In this document: positions 7,695 through 16,477 of the stretch, piece after piece
Position numbering within the stretch: position 1 is the stretch's first letter
Layout: every line of letters starts with the position of its first letter
Assembly (NCBI RefSeq): GCF_017745215.1
Contig: NZ_JAGHZV010000005.1
Coordinates: 1 to 64,000, forward strand
Origin: Sphingomonas sp.
GTDB taxonomy: Bacteria; Pseudomonadota; Alphaproteobacteria; Sphingomonadales; Sphingomonadaceae
Length of the DNA: 64,000 nucleotides
Direction: 5' to 3'
Position numbers and translations under genes: made by a program
The notes under the pieces: model-generated
The model's input: the letters and a program-made list of their open reading frames with translations, nothing else
Database searches by the model: none
Told to the model about the DNA's origin: nothing

Positions 7695-9298
7695 GCCCCC
7701 TCCTTTTCTTCGTCATCCCGGCGAAAGCCGGGACCCAGGGTCACGAGCGACGTCGCCTGCTGCCCTGGGTCCCTGCTTTCGCCGGGATGACGGTCAGGGA
7801 GAACTTCAAGTGAAGCCCGCAGCCCCGTCCGGTCGAGCTTGCCGTTGGCGTTGCGCGGCAATGCCTCGACCCAGACGAAGCGCCCCGGCTGCATGAACGC
7901 CGGCAAGTCGCGTCGCAACCGTGCGCGGAGATCCGCCTCGCGCCCGCCGTCGCCGCGCGCCACCACGACGATCGCCTGGCCGAGCCGCGGATCGGGCACG
8001 CCGAACGCCGCGGCTTCCACCGTCTCGCCGCCCGCGAGCACCGCTTCCTCGACTTCGGTCGGGCTGATCCGGTTGCCCGCCGACTTGATCATCTCGTCTT
8101 CGCGCCCGACAAAGCGGAGCAGCCCGTCTGCCCCCTCCACCACCGTGTCGCCCGACCACACCGCCATGCCCCCGCTCGCCGCGAAGCCCGGTGCGGGGCG
8201 GAAGCGCAGCGCAGTCCGCTCTTCGTCCTGCCAATAGCCCCGTGCGACCAGCGGCCCGGCGTGGACCAGTTCGCCCGGCTCGCCCGGCGCAGCGCGGCTG
8301 CCGTCGGGGCGCACCACCATCACGTCGGCGAAGGGGATCGCCCGCCCGATCGAATCGGGATGCGCATCGACCAGCGCCGGATCGAGATAGGTCGAGCGGA
8401 ACGCCTCGGTGAGCCCGTACATCGGGTAGAGATCGGCGGCCGGGAACTTCGCCCTGAGCGCGCGCACCATCGCCGGGGTGAGCGCACCGCCGGAGTTGGT
8501 CAGCCGCCGGACGCTCGCCGCCACCGCCCCGGGCCACTCCGCCTCGAGCAGTTGCACCCACAAGGGCGGCACGCCCGCGATGCTCGTCGCGCCGAAGCGC
8601 TCGACCGCCTTCACCACGTCGCGCGCGGTGAGATAGTCGAGCGGGACCACGCGCGCGCCCGCCGCCCAGGTCGAGAAGAGCTGGTTCTGGCCATAGTCGA
8701 AGCTGAACGGCAGCACGCCGAGCACGCGATCGTCGGGGCTGACCTTGAGGTAATGCGCCACGCTGATCGCGCCGAGCCACAGGTTCGCATGGCTCAGCAT
8801 CACGCCCTTGGGCCGCCCGGTCGATCCCGAGGTGTAGAGGATCGCGACCAGTGCCTCGGGATCGGCGTCCGACGGCGCCATCGGCTCGCCCGCGCCCAGT
8901 TCCTCCTCGACCACCAGCCGGCACTCGGCGGGCATGTCCCCCGGCTCGAGCGCCTGCGTCCGCGGCCCCTGAGTCACCAGCATCCGGGCGCCGGAATCGG
9001 CCAGGATATGCGCCACCTGCGCGCGCTTGAGCACCGGGTTGACCGGCACATGCACCAGCCCCGCCCGCGCCGCCGCCAGCGGCATCAGGCAGGCGGTGCG
9101 CGTCTTGGGCAGCCAGCTCGCCACCCGCTCGCCCGCCGCCAGTCCCTGCGCGCGCAGCCAGCGGGCCAGCCCCGCCACCGCCGCCTCGAGCCCGGCATAA
9201 TCGAGCGTCCCCGCCCGATCCTCCAGTGCGACGGCGCCGCGTGCGCCTCTCAGGGTCAGGTGATCGATCGGCTGGGGAACGGGGTCAAGCGGGACCAT
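7691..9298 (-). CDS. Acyl-CoA ligase (AMP-forming), exosortase A system-associated
   Basis: ANL-superfamily adenylating enzyme, 535 aa from ATG at 9298 (an in-frame ATG at 9310 is also possible). Motifs: P-loop YTSGSTGRPKGVMLSH, the YGLTE-type A5 motif (PMYGLTEAF), the hinge GREDEMIKSAGNRISP, and the C-terminal NANGKLDR lysine. Divergent from the acyl carrier protein at 9360, which I infer receives its product. Odd: the last 34 residues come from a palindromic repeat placed after the natural end of the domain; the GTGA overlap with the decarboxylase is still intact. Confidence 0.9.
   Translation of the reverse strand: MVPLDPVPQPIDHLTLRGARGAVALEDRAGTLDYAGLEAAVAGLARWLRAQGLAAGERVASWLPKTRTACLMPLAAARAGLVHVPVNPVLKRAQVAHILADSGARMLVTQGPRTQALEPGDMPAECRLVVEEELGAGEPMAPSDADPEALVAILYTSGSTGRPKGVMLSHANLWLGAISVAHYLKVSPDDRVLGVLPFSFDYGQNQLFSTWAAGARVVPLDYLTARDVVKAVERFGATSIAGVPPLWVQLLEAEWPGAVAASVRRLTNSGGALTPAMVRALRAKFPAADLYPMYGLTEAFRSTYLDPALVDAHPDSIGRAIPFADVMVVRPDGSRAAPGEPGELVHAGPLVARGYWQDEERTALRFRPAPGFAASGGMAVWSGDTVVEGADGLLRFVGREDEMIKSAGNRISPTEVEEAVLAGGETVEAAAFGVPDPRLGQAIVVVARGDGGREADLRARLRRDLPAFMQPGRFVWVEALPRNANGKLDRTGLRASLEVLPDRHPGESRDPGQQATSLVTLGPGFRRDDEEKEGA
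7711..7792. repeat. Palindromic repeat forming the C-terminus of the acyl-CoA ligase
   Basis: Inverted arms at about 7711-7740 and 7763-7792; the right arm carries a G-to-T change (CCCTGCTTTC). It is read on the minus strand as [10 protein letters not shown] and LGPGFRRDD, then six more codons and the stop of the ligase. Confidence 0.9.
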
Positions 9299-9359
9299 GT
9301 CCACGAGCATAGTCTTGGCAGCGCCCCCGCCAACCCCTAGGGGAGCGCAAAATTCCGTT

Positions 9360-9641
9360 ATGGAGTGGCAATTGCAGCCCCAAGGGTCGCTCGAAGTCGA
9401 GTCCATCGTCCGCGACGTGCTCCGGGACATTCTCGGGCTGAGCGAGGCGCGCGCCGCCGCGTTCACGGCCGACACGCCGCTGTTCGGCGCGCTCCCCGAG
9501 CTCGATTCGCTCGCGGTCGCCAATGTGCTGACCGAGCTCGAGGACCGGCTCGGCATCCGCATCGACGACGACGAGGTCGACGGCGAGATGCTCGAGAGCT
9601 TCGGCGCGCTCACGCGTTTCGCGGCGGCCAAGGCGGGATGA
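9360..9641 (+). CDS. Acyl carrier protein, exosortase A system-associated
   Basis: 93-aa phosphopantetheine carrier domain. The attachment serine is in LPELDSLAVANVL and the acidic helix II-III pattern (ELEDRLGIRIDDDEVD) is typical of carrier proteins. It starts at ATG 9360 and its stop overlaps the next gene's ATG (ATGA, 9638-9641). Divergent from the acyl-CoA ligase, with a 61-bp gap holding both promoters. I infer that it carries the acyl or aminoacyl group activated by the ligase. Confidence 0.87.
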   Translation: MEWQLQPQGSLEVESIVRDVLRDILGLSEARAAAFTADTPLFGALPELDSLAVANVLTELEDRLGIRIDDDEVDGEMLESFGALTRFAAAKAG

Positions 9642-10336
9642 TCCTTTCCTATGACTGGGCCGGCGGGCGCGAGGCGATGCTGCGCTTCGGGCCGCTGGAC
9701 GGCCCGGTCGTGGTGGCGCTGCCGCCGCTGTTCGAGGAAGCCAACCGGATGCGCGCGACGCTGGTCGCGATGCTCCGCGCGCTTGCCCGCCAGGGGATCG
9801 CCAGCCTGCTCCCCGACCTGCCCGGCACCGGCGAGAGCACGGTCCCGCTCGCGGACGTGACGCTGGCGACGTGGCGCGAGGCCTTCGCCGGCGTGCTCGC
9901 CGCGGCGGGACGGCCGGCGCACGGCCTGTCGGTCCGCGGCGGCGCGCTCGTCGAGGCGGGCGCGGACCTGCGGAGCCGCTGGCAGCTCACCCCCGTCGAC
10001 GGCCAGGACCTCGTCCGCGACCTCTTCCGCATGCGCGCGATCGCCGATCCGAACACGCCGCGCGACTTCGATCCGCTGGCGCCAAGCCCCGAGGGGCCGC
10101 CGGTCGAGCTTGCCGGCAACCGGATGCCGCGCCCCTTGCTCTGCGAGCTGATCGGCGCGACGCCGCAGGTGGGCGGCGCGACGCGCGTCGCCCGCCTCGG
10201 CAAGGACCGCCGCATCGCCGACCTGGCACTCCCCGACACGCCGCCCTGGCGTCGCGCCGAGCCTGGCCAGGACCTGCCGCTCGCCGAGACGCTCGCCGCC
10301 GATCTCGCCGCCTGGATCAGGTCATGCGGCGGCTGA
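9638..10336 (+). CDS. Alpha/beta hydrolase, exosortase A system-associated, type 2
   Basis: 232 aa cytoplasmic hydrolase-like protein. A beta-strand/oxyanion region (VVALPPLFEEANRMR), LLPDLPGTGES as the strand-4 loop, and a nucleophile elbow-like GLSVRGGAL near residue 93 are visible. It overlaps the carrier protein by 4 nt and the type 1 hydrolase by 13 nt, so the three are one operon. These hydrolases accompany XrtA loci, but no substrate is established. The elbow departs from plain GxSxG, so catalysis should not be taken for granted. Confidence 0.82.
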   Translation: MILSYDWAGGREAMLRFGPLDGPVVVALPPLFEEANRMRATLVAMLRALARQGIASLLPDLPGTGESTVPLADVTLATWREAFAGVLAAAGRPAHGLSVRGGALVEAGADLRSRWQLTPVDGQDLVRDLFRMRAIADPNTPRDFDPLAPSPEGPPVELAGNRMPRPLLCELIGATPQVGGATRVARLGKDRRIADLALPDTPPWRRAEPGQDLPLAETLAADLAAWIRSCGG

Positions 10337-11118
10337 TCGTCTTCCCCTGCGCCGGCGAGACGTTGTTCGGGACGCTCGACGAAGCCGAGGGCGACACCGG
10401 GCTGCTGATCGTCTCGGGCGGCAGCGAAGTCCGCATGGGCGCGCACCGCGGCATGGCCGAGCTCGCCGCGCGGCTGGCCGGGGCGGGCACGCCGGTGTTC
10501 CGCTTCGATCGCCGCGGCGTCGGCGATTCCTCGGGGCAGGACCAGGGCTTCGAAGCGAGCGCCGAGGATATCGCTGCCGCATCCGCGACGTTCGCAGCCG
10601 AAATGCCGCACCTGCGTCGCATCGTCGCCTTCGGCAATTGCGACGCGGCGACGGCGCTGGCCCTCTACCATCGCGGTGCCGGGATCGACGGGCTGATCCT
10701 CGCCAATCCCTGGGTGACCGAGGACAGCGACGCCCTGCCCCCCGCCGCCGCGATCCGCGCGCGCTATGCCGAGCGGCTGCGCGATCCGCGCCAATGGCTG
10801 CGGCTGGCGACGGGCGGCGTGGATTTATTGAAGCTCGGCAAGGGCTTGTCGAAGCTCTCGAAGAGCGGATCGCAGCCCCGTGCCCTTGCCGAGCGCATGG
10901 CCGAAGCGCTGGCGGGAGCGGATGTGCCGGTCACGCTGCTGCTCGCCGCGCGCGACAATACCGCGATCGCCTTCTACCAGCATTGGCACAGTCCCCTGTT
11001 CGAAGCCGCGCGCGCGAAGGTGCGCTACGACGCGATCGACACCGCCAGCCACAGCTTCGCCGGCGAGGCCGACAAGCAATGGCTGTTCGAGCGCATCAGG
11101 ATGGGGTTGATCCCCTAA
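10324..11118 (+). CDS. Alpha/beta hydrolase, exosortase A system-associated, type 1
   Basis: 264 aa. Oxyanion loop VSGGSEVRMGAHRG, strand motif FRFDRRGVGDSSG, and a nucleophile elbow with cysteine in place of serine (FGNCDAATAL, Cys about residue 104). The Asp and His candidates lie in the last 60 residues (AARDNTAIAF and TASHSFAG). Last gene of the plus-strand carrier/hydrolase operon; a palindromic repeat follows 20 nt downstream. A cysteine nucleophile fits dienelactone-hydrolase-like chemistry, but the substrate is unknown. Confidence 0.85.
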   Translation: MRRLIVFPCAGETLFGTLDEAEGDTGLLIVSGGSEVRMGAHRGMAELAARLAGAGTPVFRFDRRGVGDSSGQDQGFEASAEDIAAASATFAAEMPHLRRIVAFGNCDAATALALYHRGAGIDGLILANPWVTEDSDALPPAAAIRARYAERLRDPRQWLRLATGGVDLLKLGKGLSKLSKSGSQPRALAERMAEALAGADVPVTLLLAARDNTAIAFYQHWHSPLFEAARAKVRYDAIDTASHSFAGEADKQWLFERIRMGLIP

Positions 11119-11138
11119 GGTCGCCCCGCACCCCTGAC

Positions 11139-11221
11139 CGTCATCCCGGCGAAAGCCGGGACTCCGCGGCCGCGAGCGACGCCCTACGTAACCCTGGGTC
11201 CCGGCTTTCGCCGGAATGACG
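11139..11221. repeat. Palindromic repeat in a convergent gap
   Basis: Full copy of the dispersed element between the 3' ends of the type 1 hydrolase and trxB. The left arm departs from the common ACCCAGGG end (it reads ACTCCGCG) and the right arm has one change. A long GC-rich hairpin between two converging genes could act as a bidirectional terminator. Confidence 0.9.
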
Positions 11222-11234
11222 ATTCAGTGGGCAA

Positions 11235-12206
11235 TCACCCCGCGTGCGCGACCACGGTCTCGAAGTCCGCCTCGGCCAGGAAACGCTCGGCATCGAGCGC
11301 CGCCATGCAGCCCGTGCCCGCCGCGGTCACCGCCTGGCGGTAGACCTTGTCCATCACGTCGCCGCAGGCGAACACCCCCGGCACGCTCGTCCGCGTGCTG
11401 CCGGTCTCGACCTTGATGTAGCCGTCCGAATCGAGCTCGACATGGCCGCGGAACAGCTCGGTCGCCGGATGGTGGCCGATCGCGACGAAGCCGCCGTCGA
11501 CTTCGATCGTCGAGAGCTCGCCCGTCCCGGTGTCGCGCAGCTCGATCCCGACCAGCCCCGCCGTCCCGCCGCCGTCGACGAAGCGCTCGACTGCCTTGTT
11601 CCACAGCACGTTGATCTTCTCGTTGGCGAAGAGCCGCTGCTGCAGGATCTTCTCGGCGCGGAACGAATCGCGGCGGTGGATCACGGTCACGTCATGGCTG
11701 TGGTTGGTGAGGTAGAGCGCTTCCTCCACCGCGGTGTTGCCGCCGCCGATCACCGCGACCTTCTTGCCGCGGTAGAAGAAGCCGTCACAGGTCGCGCACG
11801 CGCTCACGCCCTTGCCCTTGAGCAGTTCCTCCGAATCGAGCCCCAGCCACTTGGCCTGCGCGCCGGTGGCGATCACCAGCACGTCGCCGAGATAAACGGT
11901 GCCGCCGTCGCCGACCATGCGGAACGGACGCTGGGTCAGGTCGACCTCGACGATCGTGTCCCACATCATCTGCGCGCCGACATGCTCGGCCTGGGCCTGC
12001 ATCTCCTGCATCAGCCAGGGGCCCTGGATCACGTCGCGGAAGCCCGGGTAGTTCTCGACGTCGGTGGTGGTGGTCAGCTGCCCGCCGGGCTGGATGCCCT
12101 GCACGACGATCGGCGCCAGGCCGGCACGCGCGCCATAGATGGCGGCGGTGAGCCCGGCAGGGCCCGAGCCGAGGATGAGCATGCGAGTGGAATGGGTGGC
12201 GGTCAT
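11235..12206 (-). CDS. trxB: Thioredoxin-disulfide reductase
   Basis: NADPH-dependent FAD enzyme that reduces thioredoxin. 323 aa, the normal low-molecular-weight size. FAD-binding GSGPAG near residue 13, redox-active CATC at 137-140, NADP-binding GGGNTAVEEA, and the C-terminal FAD motif GVFACGDVMD are all present. The start ATG at 12206 was chosen because it places GSGPAG at the usual distance; longer starts add a non-conserved Cys/Pro-rich leader. Confidence 0.95.
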   Translation of the reverse strand: MTATHSTRMLILGSGPAGLTAAIYGARAGLAPIVVQGIQPGGQLTTTTDVENYPGFRDVIQGPWLMQEMQAQAEHVGAQMMWDTIVEVDLTQRPFRMVGDGGTVYLGDVLVIATGAQAKWLGLDSEELLKGKGVSACATCDGFFYRGKKVAVIGGGNTAVEEALYLTNHSHDVTVIHRRDSFRAEKILQQRLFANEKINVLWNKAVERFVDGGGTAGLVGIELRDTGTGELSTIEVDGGFVAIGHHPATELFRGHVELDSDGYIKVETGSTRTSVPGVFACGDVMDKVYRQAVTAAGTGCMAALDAERFLAEADFETVVAHAG

Positions 12207-12350
12207 GGATTCGTCCGAAGCCTCAGGAGCCGCGCATCTAGGAGGAGCGCGGGCCGGAGCGCAACATGGGTTGCGCGAGGCCGGGAACAAGCGTCGCCAG
12301 GTTCAGTCTTGATAGGACCGCGCAAAGCGCAGCTATCGGCCTTCTCTCGA

Positions 12351-12408
12351 AACTCGCGAAAGAGCGAGTTCTGAGGCGGCACCGGCCCGATGCGCCGTGA
12401 GGCGCATC
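12351..12408 (-). terminator. Pair of hairpins downstream of the 47-aa gene
   Basis: Two perfect hairpins: GATGCGCC/GGCGCATC with loop GTGA (12389-12408) and AACTCGC/GCGAGTT with a 6-nt loop (12351-12370). They follow the stop of the minus-strand small gene. A T-run precedes the first stem and a short T-rich stretch follows the second, so termination is plausible but not canonical. Confidence 0.4.
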
Positions 12409-12419
12409 CAAAAACAGCG

Positions 12420-12563
12420 TCAGCGGTGGAGCACGAACCAGAGCAGCACGCCCCAGAACAGCATCGATCCGGCGACCACGATCGCCAGCCCGCCGCCCGG
12501 CGGCAGGCTCGATGCGTCGTCGCGCTCGATCACCGTGAGCGGAGGCTCACCCGGAAGCTTCAT
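12420..12563 (-). CDS. 47-aa single-pass membrane protein
   Basis: Short protein with a charged N-terminus and one C-terminal membrane helix (about residues 26-45, LAIVVAGSMLFWGVLLWF). Start ATG at 12563 has a strong GGAGGG ribosome-binding site 6 nt upstream on the minus strand. I do not recognise a family. The strong SD and a clean transmembrane helix argue that it is real despite its size. Confidence 0.6.
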   Translation of the reverse strand: MKLPGEPPLTVIERDDASSLPPGGGLAIVVAGSMLFWGVLLWFVLHR

Positions 12564-12738
12564 CTCACCCTCCCATCCCCAGGCAAGCAGTTTCCGATAA
12601 AATGCTTGTGGAAACATTGCCGCAACAGTTGGGGATTCTCCGGGCTCGCGCGTCCTCTCCGATGCTGCATGATCCCAGGCTGGCCCGAACCGCGTCCGCC
12701 GGGTACCAAGCCAATGACGCATCCCACGGAGACCCCGC

Positions 12739-13143
12739 ATGATCCCCGCCTTCGCCGCGCTGCTCGCCCTTGCCTTCACGCCCCAGGCCGATCCGCAGTC
12801 GGTGGTCGGCGTGTGGCGCACCAACGATGGCAATGCCGACGTGAAGGTCGATCGCTGCGGACAGAAGATGTGCGGCACGGTGCTGCGCATCCTCAATCCC
12901 AAGGCGCCGAAGACCGACACGCAGAACCCCGACGCATCGCTGCGCAACCGCCCGATGGTCGGGCTCGTGGTGCTCAGCGGTTATCAGTGGAAGGACGGCG
13001 GCTGGCAGGGCGGCAAGGCCTATGACGCCAAGAGCGGCAAGAGCTACAACAGCTCGATCGCGGTCGGGAAGGATGGCAAGCTCGGCGTTACCGGCTGCGT
13101 GATGTTCATCTGCCAGACGCGCTATTGGACGCGGGTGAAGTGA
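12739..13143 (+). CDS. DUF2147 family secreted protein
   Basis: 134 aa with a short cleavable-looking signal (MIPAFAALLALAFTPQA). The DUF2147 core follows: VVGVWRTNDGNADVKVDRCG, the loop G-xVLRI, and the terminal CxMFICQTRYWTRV. Cysteines at about residues 43, 48, 119 and 123 could form periplasmic disulfides. The function of DUF2147 is unknown; members are small lipocalin-like envelope proteins. It stands alone, followed by tRNA-Met on the other strand. Confidence 0.88.
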   Translation: MIPAFAALLALAFTPQADPQSVVGVWRTNDGNADVKVDRCGQKMCGTVLRILNPKAPKTDTQNPDASLRNRPMVGLVVLSGYQWKDGGWQGGKAYDAKSGKSYNSSIAVGKDGKLGVTGCVMFICQTRYWTRVK

Positions 13144-13152
13144 CGGCGCCGA

Positions 13153-13229
13153 TGGTAGCGGAGGAGGGACTTGAACCCCCGACACGCGGATTATGATTCC
13201 GCTGCTCTAACCAACTGAGCTACTCCGCC
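13153..13229 (-). tRNA. tRNA-Met (CAT)
   Basis: 77 nt including encoded CCA. Acceptor stem GGCGGAG/CTCCGCT (one G-T pair), anticodon stem GCGGA/TCCGC with loop ATCATAA, giving anticodon CAT, and a TTCAAGT T-loop. The 5' first pair being G-U and the lack of a C1-A72 mismatch argue for elongator Met rather than initiator. An Ile2 tRNA with lysidine-modified CAT cannot be fully excluded. Confidence 0.93.
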
Positions 13230-13294
13230 CCAAGGCGTCGCGGCGAGGCCTTGGCCCCGGCGAGCGGGCCACATAGGTCGGCGCGTCCGGGCGG

Positions 13295-13780
13295 TCAAGC
13301 GAACATGTGACGCGAATGCGCCTCCCATGGCCCGCCGCGATACCACCAGCTCGCCAGCCCGGCGATCTTCACCGCTCGCGGCACGATCGAGGCCCGGAGT
13401 TCGGCCTTGGCCGCGAGCGCGACCTGGCGCGGGACATTGTTCTGCAGCGTCACGTGCGGCACCCAGCCGGCGCGGTCGTGCGGGATGAGCAGTGGCGCGA
13501 AGGCCTGGGCGATCCGGTCCCGGATCGTCTCGAGCCCGTGCGACTCGATCCGCAGCGCGACCCCGTCGTTCAGGTCCATCACCCCCGCCAGCCGCGCCGC
13601 CGGTGCCGGCACCCCGCGCGTCTCGGCGTTCAGCCGCCGCTTGAGCTCGTCCGCGACCGACGGCGGCAGGTGGCTCAGCATCGTGACATGCGCTTGCACG
13701 TGATTGTGGTCGAGCGGATAGTAACGCCCGCGCAGATCGTTGAAGAAAGCGAAGTCCTCGTGCCCGAACAAGGCGGTCAC
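13295..13780 (-). CDS. 2'-5' RNA ligase family / 2H phosphoesterase-like protein
   Basis: 161 aa from GTG at 13780, which lies 17 nt after the kup stop. It contains two H-x-T/V-type motifs spaced as in the 2H superfamily: HVTMLSHL (about residue 31) and HVTLQNNV (about residue 111). Members cleave or ligate 2'-5' or cyclic phosphodiesters in RNA or nucleotides. The substrate is not predictable here. Close spacing behind kup suggests co-transcription, but a functional link is not evident. Confidence 0.75.
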   Translation of the reverse strand: MTALFGHEDFAFFNDLRGRYYPLDHNHVQAHVTMLSHLPPSVADELKRRLNAETRGVPAPAARLAGVMDLNDGVALRIESHGLETIRDRIAQAFAPLLIPHDRAGWVPHVTLQNNVPRQVALAAKAELRASIVPRAVKIAGLASWWYRGGPWEAHSRHMFA

Positions 13781-13797
13781 GATGAGCGGAACCCCGC

Positions 13798-15717
13798 TCA
13801 AATCTCGACCTGGCTGCCCAGCTCCACCACGCGGTTGGTCGGCAGGCGGAAGAACTCCATCGCGCTTTCGGCGTTGCGCAGCATCCAGGCGAACAGCTTC
13901 TCGCGCCAGATCATCATCCCCGGCCGCGACGAGGGCAGCAAGGTCTGGCGCGCGAGGAAGAAGCTGGTCTCCATCATCTTGAACTCGGCGCCGCACTCGC
14001 TGACCTGCTTGAGCGCGGACGGCACGTTCACTTCCTGCATGAAGCCGTAATAGAGCACCATCCGGTGGAAGCCCTTGCCGAGATCGTCGATCTTGTAGCG
14101 CTTCATCTCGGGCACGAACGGCGAATCGGTGATCTTCACGGTGAGCAGGATCACGCGCTCGTGCAGCACCTTGTTGTGCTTGAGGTTATGGAGCAGCGCC
14201 TGCGGCACGCCGTCGGGCGTCGAGGTGAGGAACACCGCGGTGCCGGGCACGCGGCTCGCCGAGTTTGCGGCCGAATCGATGAAGATCTTGATCGGCATCG
14301 CGCTCTCGCGCAGCCGCTGCATCATCAGCATCCGCCCCTTCGCCCAGGTGGTGAGCAAGGTGAAGATGATGAAGCCCACCATCAGCGGGAACCAGCCGCC
14401 GTCGGGCACCTTGGTGAGGTTCGCCGAGAAATAGGCGAGATCCACTGCGAAGAAGATGGCGAGCAGCGGCAGCGCATAGCGCTTCTTCCAGTTCCACAGG
14501 TGGAACAGCACCACCGCGAGCAGGCAATTGTCGATGAACATCGCGCCGGTGACCGCGATGCCGTAAGCCGCGGTGAGGTTCGACGAGGTCTGGAAGCTCA
14601 GCACCAACAGGATCACCATCACCATCAGCGCCCAGTTGATGACGGGGATGTAGATCTGTCCGGCGGTCGAGGCGCTGGTATGGTCGATGCGCAGCCGCGG
14701 GATGAAGCCCAGCTGGATCGCCTGCTGCGTCACCGAGAAGGCGCCCGAGATCACTGCCTGCGACGCGATGATCGCCGCCATCGTCGCCAGCACCACCAGC
14801 GGCAGCTGCAACGCATCGGGCGCGAGGTTGTAGAAGGGGCTGACCAGCGCGGTCCGGCCCTCGCGCATCAGCAGCGCGCCCTGGCCCATATAGTTGAGCG
14901 TCAGCGCCGGCAGCACGAAGAACAGCCAGGAGACGCGGATCGGGTTGCGCCCGAAATGCCCCATGTCGGCGTAGAGCGCCTCCGCGCCGGTCACCGCCAG
15001 CACCACCGAGCCGAGCGCGAGGAAGGCGTGCAGCGGATCGCGCCAGAAGAAGGTGACCGCATGGTGCGGCGAGAGCGCGGCGATGATCGACGGGCTCTGG
15101 ACGATGCTGATCACGCCCAGCGTCGCGATCACGGTAAAGTAGAGCAGCATGATCGGCCCGAAGAACAGGCCGACGCGCGCGGTGCCGGTGCGCTGGATCG
15201 AGAAGAGCAGGATCAGGATCACCACGGCGATCGGCACCACCAGCCCGCCGAAGCCGGGAGCGGCGACCGCGATGCCCTCGACCGCCGAGAGCACCGACAC
15301 CGCCGGCGTGATCATCGAATCGCCATAGAAGAGCGCCGTCGCGAACACGCCGAGCAGCACGATGCCAGCGGTCCAGCGCTTCTGCCCGGCGCGGCCCGAG
15401 ATGAGCGCGAGCAGCGCCAGGCTACCGCCCTCGCCCTTGTTGTCGGCGCGCATGATGACGGTGACGTACTTCAGCGTCACCACCGCCATCATCGACCAGA
15501 ACATCAGGCTGATCACGCCCATGATGTTGAAGGTGTCGAGCAGCAGGTAATGGTGCCCGTGGAAGGTCTCGCGGAAGGCGTAGAGCGGGCTGGTGCCGAT
15601 ATCGCCGAAGACGATGCCGATCGCGCCGAGCGCGAGCTTCAGCACGCCGTCGTGCGTATGGTCGTGCCCGGGAACATGATCCTGGGCCGGCGCGGTTTCG
15701 ATATGGGCTGCAGTCAC
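13798..15717 (-). CDS. kup: Kup potassium uptake transporter
   Basis: Inner-membrane K+ uptake permease, 639 aa, normal length. The N-terminal motif [20 protein letters not shown] is diagnostic (residues about 31-50). About 12 hydrophobic segments fill residues 30-450 and a hydrophilic cytoplasmic domain follows to the C-terminus (PGTAVFLT, then [14 protein letters not shown]). The start is GTG at 15717. The N-terminus has a His/Asp-rich stretch before the first helix. Confidence 0.95.
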   Translation of the reverse strand: MTAAHIETAPAQDHVPGHDHTHDGVLKLALGAIGIVFGDIGTSPLYAFRETFHGHHYLLLDTFNIMGVISLMFWSMMAVVTLKYVTVIMRADNKGEGGSLALLALISGRAGQKRWTAGIVLLGVFATALFYGDSMITPAVSVLSAVEGIAVAAPGFGGLVVPIAVVILILLFSIQRTGTARVGLFFGPIMLLYFTVIATLGVISIVQSPSIIAALSPHHAVTFFWRDPLHAFLALGSVVLAVTGAEALYADMGHFGRNPIRVSWLFFVLPALTLNYMGQGALLMREGRTALVSPFYNLAPDALQLPLVVLATMAAIIASQAVISGAFSVTQQAIQLGFIPRLRIDHTSASTAGQIYIPVINWALMVMVILLVLSFQTSSNLTAAYGIAVTGAMFIDNCLLAVVLFHLWNWKKRYALPLLAIFFAVDLAYFSANLTKVPDGGWFPLMVGFIIFTLLTTWAKGRMLMMQRLRESAMPIKIFIDSAANSASRVPGTAVFLTSTPDGVPQALLHNLKHNKVLHERVILLTVKITDSPFVPEMKRYKIDDLGKGFHRMVLYYGFMQEVNVPSALKQVSECGAEFKMMETSFFLARQTLLPSSRPGMMIWREKLFAWMLRNAESAMEFFRLPTNRVVELGSQVEI

Positions 15718-15935
15718 TGGCGGAGCGATCGCGCCGGAGCTGATGGAACGGACCTTGTCATAGCGGCCCTGATGCTCGTCTCCATGGGTGGCGCGCCGTT
15801 AGCACGTGCAACATGCGCCCGCAACGACTTCCGCCGGGGCCCTGTCGAGACGCTCGGGAACGCCATGGGGTTCCTTGATCTGCTGCGGGGAAAGCGCATG
15901 CTCGACCCACCGACTCGCGCCGCAGGAGCCCGCCC

Positions 15936-16346
15936 ATGCCGAACATCGACTCGCGTCAACTGACGCTCGGCACCGCGACTCCGATCCTGTTCGTCCGCGA
16001 CGTGACCGCCGCCGCAGGTTTCTACCGCGACAGCCTTGGCTTCGCGATCGACTTCCTTCACGGCGAGCCGCCCTTCTATGGCGCGGTGTCGCGCGGAGCC
16101 GCGTGCCTCCACCTGCGCCACGTCGGCCGCCCGAACTTCGCCGAGCTCGCCGCGCGCGAAGTCTCGCTGATCCTCGCGACGGTGGAAGTCAGCGACGTGA
16201 AGGCGCTGTTCGCCGAGTTCGAGTCGCGCGGCGTCGACTTCGCCCAGCCGTTGGTGCGCCAATCCTGGGGCGGCACCGACTTCCAGGTCCGCGACCCGGA
16301 CGGCAATGCGATTTCCTTCGTCGAATTCGGGGCGGCGGCGGGCTGA
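15936..16346 (+). CDS. VOC (glyoxalase/bleomycin-resistance) family protein
   Basis: 136 aa single VOC domain with paired beta-alpha-beta-beta-beta halves: PILFVRDVTAAAGFYRDSLGF at the N-terminus and DPDGNAISFVEF at the C-terminus, the usual second metal-ligand region. The family covers glyoxalases, dioxygenases and drug-binding proteins; which one this is cannot be told. Stand-alone gene, separated from the convergent Lrp gene by a palindromic repeat. Confidence 0.85.
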   Translation: MPNIDSRQLTLGTATPILFVRDVTAAAGFYRDSLGFAIDFLHGEPPFYGAVSRGAACLHLRHVGRPNFAELAAREVSLILATVEVSDVKALFAEFESRGVDFAQPLVRQSWGGTDFQVRDPDGNAISFVEFGAAAG

Positions 16347-16369
16347 CAGGAGACACGCCAACCCTGAAC

Positions 16370-16451
16370 CGTCATCCCGGCGAAAGCCGGGACCCAGGGT
16401 TACAGAGGACATCGCTCGCGGCCCTGGGTCCCGGCTTTCGCCGGGATGACG
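16370..16451. repeat. Palindromic repeat in a convergent gap
   Basis: Full-length copy, both arms intact, between the ends of the VOC gene and the Lrp gene. Position suggests a bidirectional terminator role. Confidence 0.93.
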
Positions 16452-16477
16452 GCGTTGTTCGAGGCCGAGCGCGCTCG

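Noticed and set aside
14065..15963. Plus-strand open frame opposite kup
   Set aside because: His/Arg/Glu-rich with no domain, exactly antisense to an intact Kup transporter.
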